Assembly (NCBI RefSeq): GCF_014205795.1
Contig: NZ_JACHCN010000018.1
Location: 24,088-88,087 of the forward strand
Length of the DNA: 64,000 nucleotides
Direction: 5' to 3'
Source: Rhodanobacter sp. MP7CTX1
GTDB lineage: Bacteria > Pseudomonadota > Gammaproteobacteria > Xanthomonadales > Rhodanobacteraceae
Shown: positions 36,836-45,271 of the stretch, in pieces
How positions within the stretch are numbered: position 1 is the stretch's first letter
Layout: each line of letters begins with the position of its first letter
Translations under genes and position numbers: made by a program
Notes under the pieces: model-generated
Databases searched by the model: none
What the model saw: the letters and a program-made list of their open reading frames with translations, nothing else
Told to the model about the DNA's origin: nothing

Positions 36836-39337
36836 GTGGGCACCGGTAAACCTCCAGGACGTGCTGCACCAGCCGGCGTGTTTTCCTTCGCCGACGTGCA
36901 GGTGGATGTCGGTGCGCATCGTCTGACCCGCGGCGGAACGGAAGTCGGTCTTGAGCCCAAGGCGTTTGCGGTACTGCTCGAATTTCTGGCCTATCCGGAT
37001 CAGATGCTCAGCCGCGACCAGCTCCTCGATGCAGTTTGGGGCCATGCCTATGTCACGCAGGGAACGCTCAATCGCCTCGTCGCCCAGTTACGACGCGCAT
37101 TGGGCGACGACATCAAGGCGCCACGCTACATCCAGACCGTGCACGGGTTGGGTTACCGCTTCATAGCACCATTGACCAACACGTTGAGCGCAGCACCGCC
37201 CGCGTCGAGTTTTGCGCCGACCGTGTTGAGTTTTGCTCCGCCGGTGCAAGCACGCTTGCCTGAGCGCACCGGCACGTTGATCGGGCGTGAGCGAGCGATC
37301 GTCGAACTCAGGGAATTGCTCGGCAATGCACGTCTGGTCACGGTAACCGGACCGGGCGGCATCGGAAAGACGCAAGCCGCGCTGGAAGCCGCGCGTGTGT
37401 GCACGCAAGCATTTCCGGATGGGATCTGGTTGTTCGACTTCACCCCTTACACGGACGGTGAAAAGTTGGCGCGCACCCTGGCACATGCGTTCGGTATCCG
37501 CGATGCGCTTGACGCAGACAATCTCCTCGAAAGGCTGGTCGAGGTGCTGCGAACGCGCCGCGTTCTGCTGCTGCTCGACAACTGCGAGCGGGTGGCCGAA
37601 CCTCTCAGCCATCTGGTTGCGTCTTTGCTATCCCTTTGTGAAGAGCTGCGCGTGCTGGTGACCAGTCAGCAGTGTTTGCATTGCGCGGGCGAAACGATTT
37701 ATTCACTGCTTCCTTTGGAAGCGCCGGTGTCGGGGAATTGGGCAAGCGCCGACGAAATCGCGCTTCTGGGCATGGTGCCTGCCGTGCAACTGTTGCTGGT
37801 GCGGTCGCGTTCGCTGGCTTCGGGATTCACGCTGACGCCGACGAATGCCGGCGCCATAGTCGAGCTGTGCCGCCGCCTGGATGGCTTGCCGCTCGCGCTG
37901 GAATTGGCCGCCGTGCGACTGCGCCTGTTGAGTCCCGAGCAATTGCTGCTACGCATACAGGATCGTTTCCAGTGGTTGGCGGATGCGCCTGCGGGACGAA
38001 CGGCCCACCACCAGACACTGGGCACACTGATCGACTGGAGTTTTGCGTTGCTGTCGGAGCGGGAGCAGATACTGCTGTGCGCCCTGGGCGTGTTCGCCGG
38101 CGGCTGGACCCTGTATGGCGCCACGGCCATCGGCGCGGCTTTCGAACTTGACGGTGAACACACGCTGGATCTGCTGGGCGGACTCGTTGACAAGTCGTTG
38201 GTCGCGGTCGATGCCAGCATCAGTCCGCCGCGTTACAGCCTGCTCGACAGCGTGCGATTGTTTGCGCTGGCGCGCCTCGGCAAAAGCGATGACGAGGCGC
38301 GTGTCAGGCGCGCGCACCTGGCGTATTGCATCGATTTCACCGCCCGCGTGGATGCGGAACTACGCGGTGAACGTCAGCAACTTTGGGTCGAGCGTACGTT
38401 GCGCGAACAGGCAAACCTGCAGGCGGCATTCGACTACGCACTGGCGCAGGCGGATCTCGCCGATGACACGATGATCCTCTGCGCCAATCTGTGCTGGTAC
38501 TTCAGAGTACAAGGTGAGTATTACCACGCAAGCCATTGGCTGGACCTGGCACTACAGGTATCGCATACGCAGACTTTGCATCGTGCGCGTGCGCTCATCG
38601 CCAATGGCATGACCTATCAAGCTCGGCAGATACACACACGCGCCGTCCTGCTGCTTCAGGAAGGCATCGCGCTGGCCACGCAGTTTGGCGACGATGTGCT
38701 CGCCGCGTCAGGCCAGGCTGCGCTTGCGTTCGTACTTGCAGGCTGCGGTGACTTCGACGGCTCAGATCGTTGCGTGTTGGCCGCGCTGTCCGTCGCAAAA
38801 AAATACAGCTCAAACTGGTTGCGCTCAATGGCGCTGTTGGGCCGTGGCATTGCATGTGCGATGCGCGGTCAGCATCGCGATGCGGAAGCGTGGTTGAGCG
38901 AAGCCGCCGAACTGACGTCATCGCCTGGCGATGACATTTTTCAGCACGCTTACGTGTCGGTCAATCGCGGATTGCAGAGGTACCAACTCAATGATGTACG
39001 CGGTGCAGCTCAGGACTTCTTGCGCAATCTCGAGCTGTTCATCGGGTTGCAGCACCGACGTGGCATTGCCGGTTGTGTTGAAGGCGCGGCGTATCTGGTA
39101 CTCAAGCAAGGCGATGCCGACTGCGCTGTGCGGCTGCTTGCCGCTGCCGCGCGCGTGCGCGACCTGACCGGTTCGCCACTGTTCACGCAATGGCACGCTG
39201 TTCATGCCGAGGCCGAAGTCAGTGCGCGTGAAGTCCTCGGCATTGCCTTCACTGCTGTCCATAAGCTGGGTGCCGCCGCGCGGTTCGAGGATGTGGTCGA
39301 GCAGACGCGAACGTTGTTGGCCGAACTCGCCGCATGA
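36836..39337 (+). CDS. Winged-helix / STAND-type ATPase / TPR transcriptional regulator (copy 1)
   Basis: An 833-residue regulator. Residues 14-111 form an OmpR-type winged helix (EPKAFAVLLEFLAYPDQMLSRDQLLDAVWG, RLVAQLRRALGDD, VHGLGYRFIAPL). A linker leads to a P-loop ATPase: TGPGGIGKT (about 171-179), Walker B LLLLDNCERVAEPLSHLV and the sensor stretch LRVLVTSQQ. A winged/helical segment (LCRRLDGLPLALELAAVRLR) and a TPR-like second half (ARALIANGMTYQARQ, AALAFVLAGCGDFDGS) follow. This is the SARP/AfsR-like STAND architecture without phosphorylation site. Translation seems to start at GTG 36836, without a clear ribosome site; copy 2 uses the equivalent GTG. DNA binding and ATP switching are inferred from the fold. 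Confidence 0.87.
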   Translation: MGTGKPPGRAAPAGVFSFADVQVDVGAHRLTRGGTEVGLEPKAFAVLLEFLAYPDQMLSRDQLLDAVWGHAYVTQGTLNRLVAQLRRALGDDIKAPRYIQTVHGLGYRFIAPLTNTLSAAPPASSFAPTVLSFAPPVQARLPERTGTLIGRERAIVELRELLGNARLVTVTGPGGIGKTQAALEAARVCTQAFPDGIWLFDFTPYTDGEKLARTLAHAFGIRDALDADNLLERLVEVLRTRRVLLLLDNCERVAEPLSHLVASLLSLCEELRVLVTSQQCLHCAGETIYSLLPLEAPVSGNWASADEIALLGMVPAVQLLLVRSRSLASGFTLTPTNAGAIVELCRRLDGLPLALELAAVRLRLLSPEQLLLRIQDRFQWLADAPAGRTAHHQTLGTLIDWSFALLSEREQILLCALGVFAGGWTLYGATAIGAAFELDGEHTLDLLGGLVDKSLVAVDASISPPRYSLLDSVRLFALARLGKSDDEARVRRAHLAYCIDFTARVDAELRGERQQLWVERTLREQANLQAAFDYALAQADLADDTMILCANLCWYFRVQGEYYHASHWLDLALQVSHTQTLHRARALIANGMTYQARQIHTRAVLLLQEGIALATQFGDDVLAASGQAALAFVLAGCGDFDGSDRCVLAALSVAKKYSSNWLRSMALLGRGIACAMRGQHRDAEAWLSEAAELTSSPGDDIFQHAYVSVNRGLQRYQLNDVRGAAQDFLRNLELFIGLQHRRGIAGCVEGAAYLVLKQGDADCAVRLLAAAARVRDLTGSPLFTQWHAVHAEAEVSAREVLGIAFTAVHKLGAAARFEDVVEQTRTLLAELAA

Positions 39338-39692
39338 TCGCCGCGCTCAGAGAGAAACAACCCCGCCGGATCGTACTTCCGGCGCGAGTTCTCCAGGCGC
39401 GCGCGTGTGACGGCATCATGCGTTTGCACATGCCAGTCGCCAACTTCACCGGCGAAATTCACCTGCATTCCGTCACACGCCCAGGGCGCAAACGAAGACC
39501 GCAGTCCGCGCACCCACTCGCGTACCTCGGTGAAGTTTTTCGCTGCGGGGGTATGGCCGATCGTGTTGATGAAAAAAGCCGCATCATTGTGCACGAACGC
39601 GCTGGCATCGGCCGGTAGGAAGCGACCGCACCTCCCAGATGGTGCACGTGCACTTGGCACAAGGGATCGGGCGGCGTGGCAGTGTTTGGGAC
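39338..39692 (-). pseudogene. Remnant of an FAD-linked oxidoreductase C-terminus
   Basis: The reverse strand encodes the C-terminal ~115 residues of the intact gene at 43182-44570: FVHNDAAFFINTIGHT, FTEVREWVRGLRSSFAPWA, GMQVNFAGEVGDWHVQTHDAVTRARLENSRRKYDPAGLFL. A one-base deletion (GTCGCTTCCTACCGG against GTTGCTGCACTGCCGG) breaks the frame near PADASAF, the stop codon of the intact copy is altered, and the entire FAD-binding part is missing. The 5' break coincides with a MITE-like end at 39692-39712. Confidence 0.88.
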
Positions 39693-39712
39693 AAGCTACC
39701 TCCGCCCCCTTG
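39692..39712. repeat. MITE-like repeat, right end only (copy E)
   Basis: AGCTACCTCCGCCCCCTTGC resembles the right end of copy B (ACTACCTCCGCTCCCCTTT). It lies exactly where unit 1 of the tandem duplication loses similarity to unit 2. Confidence 0.5.
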
Positions 39713-39878
39713 CAGTTCACCGTTTGGCCTGATGCCACACATTGGCCCCGACACCTTTTCGCGATGGAGACAGACTCCCCCGTCTCCTCTACCGCGAGCA
39801 CGGCGATTTCCTTTCGCCGTGCTCGCCACTGTTCTTGCTACCAGGCCGAACTGATCATACGGACAAATATCCCCACAC

Positions 39879-40526
39879 TCAGTTCGAGTCGGGTGTTATG
39901 CGCTGCGCCGAGACGAGGCCGCCGATAACCCCCAACACCGTCGTGCCGTCTGCGGCGAACTGAGTGGCCGACCAGGCACCTGAGTAACTGTTGCCACCGC
40001 GATCCAGTTGAATCTCTTCGCGGATATTGCCCGGACCAACGAATACCGTTCCGGTGGAATCCCAGCCCAGCGCGTAGTGATTGACCTTGTAGCCGTAGAC
40101 ACTGGTGTGCCTGAAAGCGCCCATGCAGAAGCTGCTGGTCGGCGGTGGCCGTCCGGAATTCATGATTTCGGTGCCATCAGCGTGCCAAGTCACGAAGCCC
40201 GCATCCAGCTGGGCACCGTCCTGGATGCCGGCATTGCCCTTCGACGTGAATTTGAATCGCCACAGGCCTGTGATCGGCTCGAGCGCCTGCAGCGGGTTCA
40301 CGGCACTTGCCGCGGCACTATTGGCGGCTGGCGAGGCCAGGGAGGCCGCCGAGGCCTCGACGATCGAGGCCGCCGCACTATTCGCCAGGGTGCTTGGCAA
40401 CGACCAATGGACCGAGCTGGCCGTACGGTAGTCGGGCATGCCGCAGGCGTTCGCCCTGGTGGAAAGCGCGACGGCGGATACTCCCAACGCAGTGATGACG
40501 ATGGCTGTTTGCAGACTGTTATTCAT
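39879..40526 (-). CDS. Secreted protein of unknown function (duplicated, copy 2)
   Basis: A 215-residue paralogue of the protein at 36010-36657, with the same signal peptide (LQTAIVITALGVSAVALSTRANA), the Ala/Ser-rich linker and the domain motifs GFVTWHADGTEIMNSGRPPPTSSFCMG, NHYALGWDSTGTVFVGP and SAQRITPDSN. Length is identical, so both copies remain under selection. Differences cluster in the linker (SLASPAANS against TQASAAANS) and in the last strands (SATQFAADGTTVLG). Divergent from the second regulator at 40705, as in copy 1. No family with known function is recognised. Confidence 0.8.
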   Translation of the reverse strand: MNNSLQTAIVITALGVSAVALSTRANACGMPDYRTASSVHWSLPSTLANSAAASIVEASAASLASPAANSAAASAVNPLQALEPITGLWRFKFTSKGNAGIQDGAQLDAGFVTWHADGTEIMNSGRPPPTSSFCMGAFRHTSVYGYKVNHYALGWDSTGTVFVGPGNIREEIQLDRGGNSYSGAWSATQFAADGTTVLGVIGGLVSAQRITPDSN

Positions 40527-40704
40527 GGCAGGTCTCCCTATGGGTTATCGAAGAACCGTCGCTGGTCTTGCAGAACCGGTAGCGGCTCGCTGAGAAGCAT
40601 GCTATTCACCGAGCCAGGAATCATGAGGACGCGATAGGGAAATGGTGAGAAATCCCGTCCAAACCGCTTGAACGGACGATACCGATCGGTGTGATAATGC
40701 GGCG

Positions 40705-43185
40705 GTGGACACTGGCAAACCCCCAGGACATACGGCAGCAGTCGGCGTGTTTTCCTTCGCCGACATGCAGGTGGATACCGGTGCGCATCGTTTGACCCGC
40801 GCCGGAACGGAAGTCGGTCTCGAGCCCAAGGCGTTTGCGGTACTGCTCGAATTTCTGCTCCATCCGGATCAGATGCTCAGCCGCGATCAGCTGTTCGACG
40901 CAGTCTGGGGCCACACCTACGTCACCGAGGCAACGCTGAATCGCCTTGTTGTCCAGTTACGACGCGCGTTGGGTGACGACATCAAGTCGCCTCGCTGTAT
41001 CCAGACCGTGCGCGGTTTGGGGTACCGCTTCATAGCGCCACTGACCAGCACGTCGGGCGCAGCACCGCCGACGCTGAGTTTTGCTCCGCCCTTGTACGCA
41101 CGCTTGCCTGAGCGCACCGGCGCGCTGATCGGGCGGGAGCGAGTGATCGTCGAACTCAGCGAGTTGCTGGGCAGTGCGCGCTTGTTGACGGTAACTGGAC
41201 CGGGCGGCATCGGAAAGACGCAAGCCGCGTTGGAAACAGCGCGCGTGTGCGCGCGCGCATTTCCGGATGGAGTCTGGTTGTTCGACTTCACCACTTTCAC
41301 GAGTGGCGAAAGCCTGGCACGCACACTGGCAGATGCATTCGGTATTCACGAAGCACCCGGCGTGGACAATCTGCTCGAAAGACTGATCGCAGTGCTGCAG
41401 ACGCGCCACGTTCTGCTGGTGCTCGATAACTGCGAACGGGTGGCCGAACCTCTCAGCCATCTCGTTGCTTCATTGCTATCCCTGTGCGCAGAGTTACGCA
41501 TACTGGTCACCAGTCAGCAATGTTTACATTGCGCGGGCGAAACCCTTTATTCACTGCCTCCACTGGAAGCACCCGCGTCGGGTGCCTGGTTAACCGCCGC
41601 CGAAGTCGCACGTCTGGCCATCGTGCCTGCCGTACAACTCTTGCTGATACGGTCGCGCTCGCTGGCTTCAGGATTCGCGCTGACACCGACGAATGCCGGC
41701 GCCGTAGCCGAGCTGTGCCGTCGTCTGGATGGCTTGCCGCTCGCGCTGGAACTGGCCGCGGCGCGACTGCGCCTGTTGAGTCCCGAGCAATTGCTGCTGC
41801 GCATGCAGGATCGTTTCCGGTGGCTGGCGGATGCACCTGCGGGACGAACGGCCCACCACCAGACACTGGGCGCACTGATCGATTGGAGTTTTGCGTTGCT
41901 GTCGGAGCGGGAGCAAGCCCTGCTATGCGCTTTGGGCGTGTTCGCCGGCGGCTGGACGCTGGATGGCGCCATGGCAATCGGTGCGGTGTTCGAACTCGAC
42001 GGTGAACAGACGTTGGAGCTGCTGAGCGGACTCGTCGACAAATCGCTGGTCGCGGTCGATGCCAGCATCAGCCCGCCGCGTTACAACCTGCTTGACAGCG
42101 TGCGATTGTTTGCACTGGCGCACCTCGATAAAAGCGAAGACGAGGCGCGTGTCAGGCGAGCACACCTGGCGCATTGCATCGATTTCACTGCGCGAGTGGA
42201 TGCGGAAGTGCGCGGCGAACGTCAGCGACTCTGGGTCGAGCGCGTGGAGCGCGAGAAGGCGAACCTGCAGGCGGCATTCGATCACGCGCTGGCACACGAG
42301 GAACTCGCCGATGGCGCGATCACGCTATGCGCCAATCTATGCTGGTACTTCAGGATGGGAGCCGAGTATCACCAGGCTAACCAATGGTTGGACATGGCGC
42401 TGCGGGCATCGCACCTGCCGACTCTGGATCGGGCGCGTGCGCTCATCGCCCATGGCATCACCCAACACCAGCGCCGGATACACACCCGCGCCGTCTTGCT
42501 GCTTCAGGAAGGCATAGCGCTGGCCGCGCAGCTTGGCGACGATGTGCTCGCCGCGTCAGGCCATTGTGTGCTTGCGTTCGAACTTGCGTGCCACGGTGAC
42601 TTCGACGGCTCGGAACGCTGCGTGGAAGCCGCCCTGCCCGTCGCGCAAGCACACGGCTCACGTTGGTTGCGCTCAATGGCGCTGTTGAGCCGCAGCATTG
42701 CATGTGCGATGCGTGGTCAGCATCGCGATGCGGAAGCGTGGTTGAGCGAGGCCGCCGAACTGACATCATCACCTGGCGATGATGTCTTCCAGCACGGTTA
42801 CGTGTTGATCAATCGTGCATTGCAGAGGTTTCAGCTCGATGATGTACGCGGTGCCGCCCAGGACTGGTTGCACGATCTCGAATCGTCGATAGGGTTGCAG
42901 AACCGGCGCGGCATTGCCGGTTGTGTCGAAGGCGCAGCTTATTTGGCGCTCAAGCACGGCGATGTCGACTGCGCTGCGCGGCTGCTCGCAGCCGCCGCGC
43001 ACGTGCGCGATCTAACCGGTGTTCCCATGCTCCCGCAATGGTTCGCGGTTCATGCCGAGGCCGAAGCCAGTGCGCGTGAAATTCTCGGCATCGCGTTCGA
43101 GGCTGTGCAGAAGCAGGGTATTGCTGCGCGGCTCGAGGATGTGGTCGAGCAGACGCGAATGCTATTGACCGAACTCGCCTCCTAG
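40705..43185 (+). CDS. Winged-helix / STAND-type ATPase / TPR transcriptional regulator (copy 2)
   Basis: An 826-residue paralogue of the regulator at 36836-39337, collinear from the winged helix (RLTRAGTEVGLEPKAFAVLLEF, HPDQMLSRDQLFDAVWG) through the P-loop (TGPGGIGKTQAALETARVC) and Walker B (LLVLDNCERVAEPLSHLV) to the TPR-like half. It is seven residues shorter, in the linker after the winged helix. The GTG start at 40705 lies in the same context as in copy 1. The stop overlaps the stop of the convergent FAD oxidoreductase by four bases. The preserved motifs suggest both copies are functional and may bind related operators in the two divergent promoter regions. Confidence 0.87.
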   Translation: MDTGKPPGHTAAVGVFSFADMQVDTGAHRLTRAGTEVGLEPKAFAVLLEFLLHPDQMLSRDQLFDAVWGHTYVTEATLNRLVVQLRRALGDDIKSPRCIQTVRGLGYRFIAPLTSTSGAAPPTLSFAPPLYARLPERTGALIGRERVIVELSELLGSARLLTVTGPGGIGKTQAALETARVCARAFPDGVWLFDFTTFTSGESLARTLADAFGIHEAPGVDNLLERLIAVLQTRHVLLVLDNCERVAEPLSHLVASLLSLCAELRILVTSQQCLHCAGETLYSLPPLEAPASGAWLTAAEVARLAIVPAVQLLLIRSRSLASGFALTPTNAGAVAELCRRLDGLPLALELAAARLRLLSPEQLLLRMQDRFRWLADAPAGRTAHHQTLGALIDWSFALLSEREQALLCALGVFAGGWTLDGAMAIGAVFELDGEQTLELLSGLVDKSLVAVDASISPPRYNLLDSVRLFALAHLDKSEDEARVRRAHLAHCIDFTARVDAEVRGERQRLWVERVEREKANLQAAFDHALAHEELADGAITLCANLCWYFRMGAEYHQANQWLDMALRASHLPTLDRARALIAHGITQHQRRIHTRAVLLLQEGIALAAQLGDDVLAASGHCVLAFELACHGDFDGSERCVEAALPVAQAHGSRWLRSMALLSRSIACAMRGQHRDAEAWLSEAAELTSSPGDDVFQHGYVLINRALQRFQLDDVRGAAQDWLHDLESSIGLQNRRGIAGCVEGAAYLALKHGDVDCAARLLAAAAHVRDLTGVPMLPQWFAVHAEAEASAREILGIAFEAVQKQGIAARLEDVVEQTRMLLTELAS

Positions 43186-44570
43186 TCGCTGCGTACGGGC
43201 AAAAGCAACCCAGCCGGGTCGTACTTCCGGCGCAAGTTCTCCAGGCGCGCACGCGTGACGGCATCATGCGTCTGCTCATGCCAGTCCCTGACTTCACCGG
43301 CGAAATTCGCCTGCATTCCGTCGCGCGCCCAAGGCGCAAGCGAAGACCGCAGTCCGCGCGCCCACTCGCGTACCTCGGTGAATTTTTCCGCTGTTTGCGC
43401 ACGGCCGATCGAGTTGATGAAAAAAGGCGCGTCACGATGCACGAACGCGCTGGCATCGGCCGGCAGTGCAGCAACCGCACCTCCCAGATGGTACACATGC
43501 ACATCGCACAAGGCATCGGGCGGAGCGGCGGCGTTTGGGACGAGAGCATCGATCAGGGCATCATCGAGCACATCCAGGGTCGACGTCGTCCAGTAGTGGT
43601 GATCGCCGGCAGGCGCATTCACGTCGAAAGTCTGCTGCCAGGCAGCGTACGGCATGATGCCGCCGACCCTGCCCAGCGGCTGCCCGAAACCGATGAGCGG
43701 TGCGAGTGCATGCTCACCGCGCACGGGATCACCACTCCAGCAGTAGCCAAGTGCAACGACGCGTTGACCATGTACTTGTGGTGGCAGGAAGGGTGCTGGT
43801 GGCGCCGTCGTGAACGCCAGCATGAGCGTGCCCTGCTCCGGCGCCATCGGTGCGAATTCGCGAAATGCGCGCAGCAGCGCGGGCGCAGCCTCAAGCGGAT
43901 GGAATACGGCTCCGGCAAACACCTCGCCGACCGCATGCAAGCGAAAAGTAAATCGCGTCACCACGCCAAAGCCGCCAGCGCCGCCACGCAATGCCCAGAA
44001 TAAATCGGCATGCCGGTCGGCGCTGGCTACGAGACAACGGCCATCCGCCAATACAACGTCGGCTGCGATAAGATTGTCGATTGCCAGACCGCAACGGCGC
44101 ATGAGCCAACCGACGCCGCCGCCCAGCGTCAAGCCACCGACGCCGGTGCTCGAAATGAAACCTCCGGTGGTGGCAAGACCGTATGGCTGCGTCGCCGCAT
44201 CAACGTCGCGCCACAATGCGCCGCCTTCGACACGCACGATACGCGCCTGCGCATCGACTTCGACGCGATTCAGGGCGCCAAGATCCAGCATCAATGTACC
44301 GTCACGCACAGCGAGACCCGCAACATTGTGGCCGCCACCGCGTATGGTGAGTGGGAGGCGCTCCTTGGCCGCGAATTTGACGGCAATACTGACATCCTCA
44401 GCGTCCGCGCAACACGCGATCGCCAGCGGCCGGCGATCAATGGCGCCGTTCCAGACACGCCGGCGTTCTTCGTATTCCGGATTGCCTGGGCGTAACAGCG
44501 GACCTCGCATGGCGTCAGCCAATCGCTGCAGTGTTTGCGTTCCGGCATGACCTGATTCGGCAGCCATCAC
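43182..44570 (-). CDS. FAD-linked oxidoreductase (berberine bridge enzyme-like)
   Basis: A 462-residue flavoprotein. The N-terminal FAD_binding_4 domain has PLTIRGGGHNVAGLAVRDG, where the His of RGGGHN is the usual covalent FAD attachment site, and TGGFISSTGVGGLTLGGGVGWLMRRCG, which lacks the second (Cys) attachment found in bicovalent members. The C-terminal BBE-type end reads ENLRRKYDPAGLLLP. No signal peptide is evident, so it is probably cytoplasmic. Such enzymes oxidise sugars, alkaloids or polyketides with oxygen. It is convergent with the regulator, overlapping at the stops, and is intact, unlike the copy at 39338-39692. Confidence 0.92.
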   Translation of the reverse strand: MMAAESGHAGTQTLQRLADAMRGPLLRPGNPEYEERRRVWNGAIDRRPLAIACCADAEDVSIAVKFAAKERLPLTIRGGGHNVAGLAVRDGTLMLDLGALNRVEVDAQARIVRVEGGALWRDVDAATQPYGLATTGGFISSTGVGGLTLGGGVGWLMRRCGLAIDNLIAADVVLADGRCLVASADRHADLFWALRGGAGGFGVVTRFTFRLHAVGEVFAGAVFHPLEAAPALLRAFREFAPMAPEQGTLMLAFTTAPPAPFLPPQVHGQRVVALGYCWSGDPVRGEHALAPLIGFGQPLGRVGGIMPYAAWQQTFDVNAPAGDHHYWTTSTLDVLDDALIDALVPNAAAPPDALCDVHVYHLGGAVAALPADASAFVHRDAPFFINSIGRAQTAEKFTEVREWARGLRSSLAPWARDGMQANFAGEVRDWHEQTHDAVTRARLENLRRKYDPAGLLLPVRSD

Positions 44571-44792
44571 CCACTCCCATTCAGCGTTGCAGACTGCTCC
44601 CTACGATGCAGTCAATGTTGGATCACTGAGTCGACCAGGGCCGCCGCCTGCCATCAAGCGATGCCTGCGCGGCTGCAGGTTGACTATGATCCTCGTGCGG
44701 CAGTCCTGTCATGAGAATACGGTGAGGATTCGGTAATGCGCATGTCCGATCGAAACATGCGGTTGCGCGTGGTCGCACCGAGAAAGGGCGAA

Positions 44793-44908
44793 AAAGGGGA
44801 CGGGGGTAGTTAAACCATCGGTATCAGCAGCCCATGCGAAGCGACCACGAGGAGAAAAGCGGGCGAAAACCGAGCTCAGCGCTCCGCTGAACTACCGTGG
44901 CCCCCTTT
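44793..44908. repeat. MITE-like repeat, copy D (both ends)
   Basis: A 116-bp element with left end AAAGGGGACGGGGGTAGTTA and right end GAACTACCGTGGCCCCCTTT, imperfect inverted repeats, and the interior TCGGTATCAGCAGCCCATGC and GAGCTCAGCGCTCCGCTGAA. It lies directly before the P460 pseudogene. Confidence 0.78.
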
Positions 44909-44949
44909 GCCGGTCGCCTTTGCCGAATGTCATTTCCGCACGCCGTAGC

Positions 44950-45216
44950 CGTGACCTTGCCGGGTCACATCCCTCCGAAGCCCATCAAGGCGATGATAGT
45001 CTCGGCCACAGGTGCCGAAAACGGCAAGAGCTCCTTGATCTTTGGAAGCACCCTCCCCGCCAGATACCGCGACTGGAAGTTGATCTCCGTCGCCCTCGAA
45101 GAAGACAGCCTCAATTTAGCGACGGCAAACCCGACGGGGCGGCGGTGCGAGGCTGCTTCTCCTGCCACGTCCCCGTCAAAGCTCGCGACTTTATCCTCAC
45201 CCGTTATTCGCCTTGA
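44950..45216 (+). pseudogene. Deletion-derived cytochrome P460 pseudogene
   Basis: The segment matches the P460 gene region 34390-34957 in blocks: the upstream GGTCACATCCC, the mature N-terminus (encoding KSSLIFGSTLPARYRDWKLISVA) and the last 33 codons ending CFSCHVPVKARDFILTRYSP. The signal peptide region and an internal part are missing. Relative to the intact gene, 238 bp are lost between two CTCAAT direct repeats (34613-34618 and 34851-34856); 238 is not a multiple of three, so the two blocks lie in different frames. Confidence 0.88.
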
Positions 45217-45271
45217 AGGCTACCGCCGACAACGGTGACAGAGACCCTGAGAACGATTTAGCACGCGATGA

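Larger units (their letters stand above)
35878..39692. repeat. Tandem duplication, unit 1
   Basis: The segment from CGACACCTTTTCGCGATGGA at 35878 is repeated from 39749 with a period of 3871 bp. It contains a secreted-protein gene (-), a regulator gene (+) and the truncated FAD oxidoreductase (-). Proteins of the two units are clearly similar but well diverged, so the event is old. The similarity ends at a MITE-like end (39692-39712). Confidence 0.88.
39749..43541. repeat. Tandem duplication, unit 2
   Basis: Second unit, starting at CGACACCTTTTCGCGATGGA. It carries the second secreted-protein gene, the second regulator and the 3' part of the intact FAD oxidoreductase (similar to unit 1 up to GTTTGGGA at about 43541). 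The oxidoreductase gene continues to 44570 without a counterpart in unit 1. Confidence 0.88.

Noticed and set aside
32941..44908. MITE-like copies considered as integron attC sites (GTTAAAC / GCTTAAC-like core strings)
   Set aside because: The core strings occur in the reverse order (GTTRRRY first, RYYYAAC last) to a real attC, and no tyrosine integron integrase is in the window.
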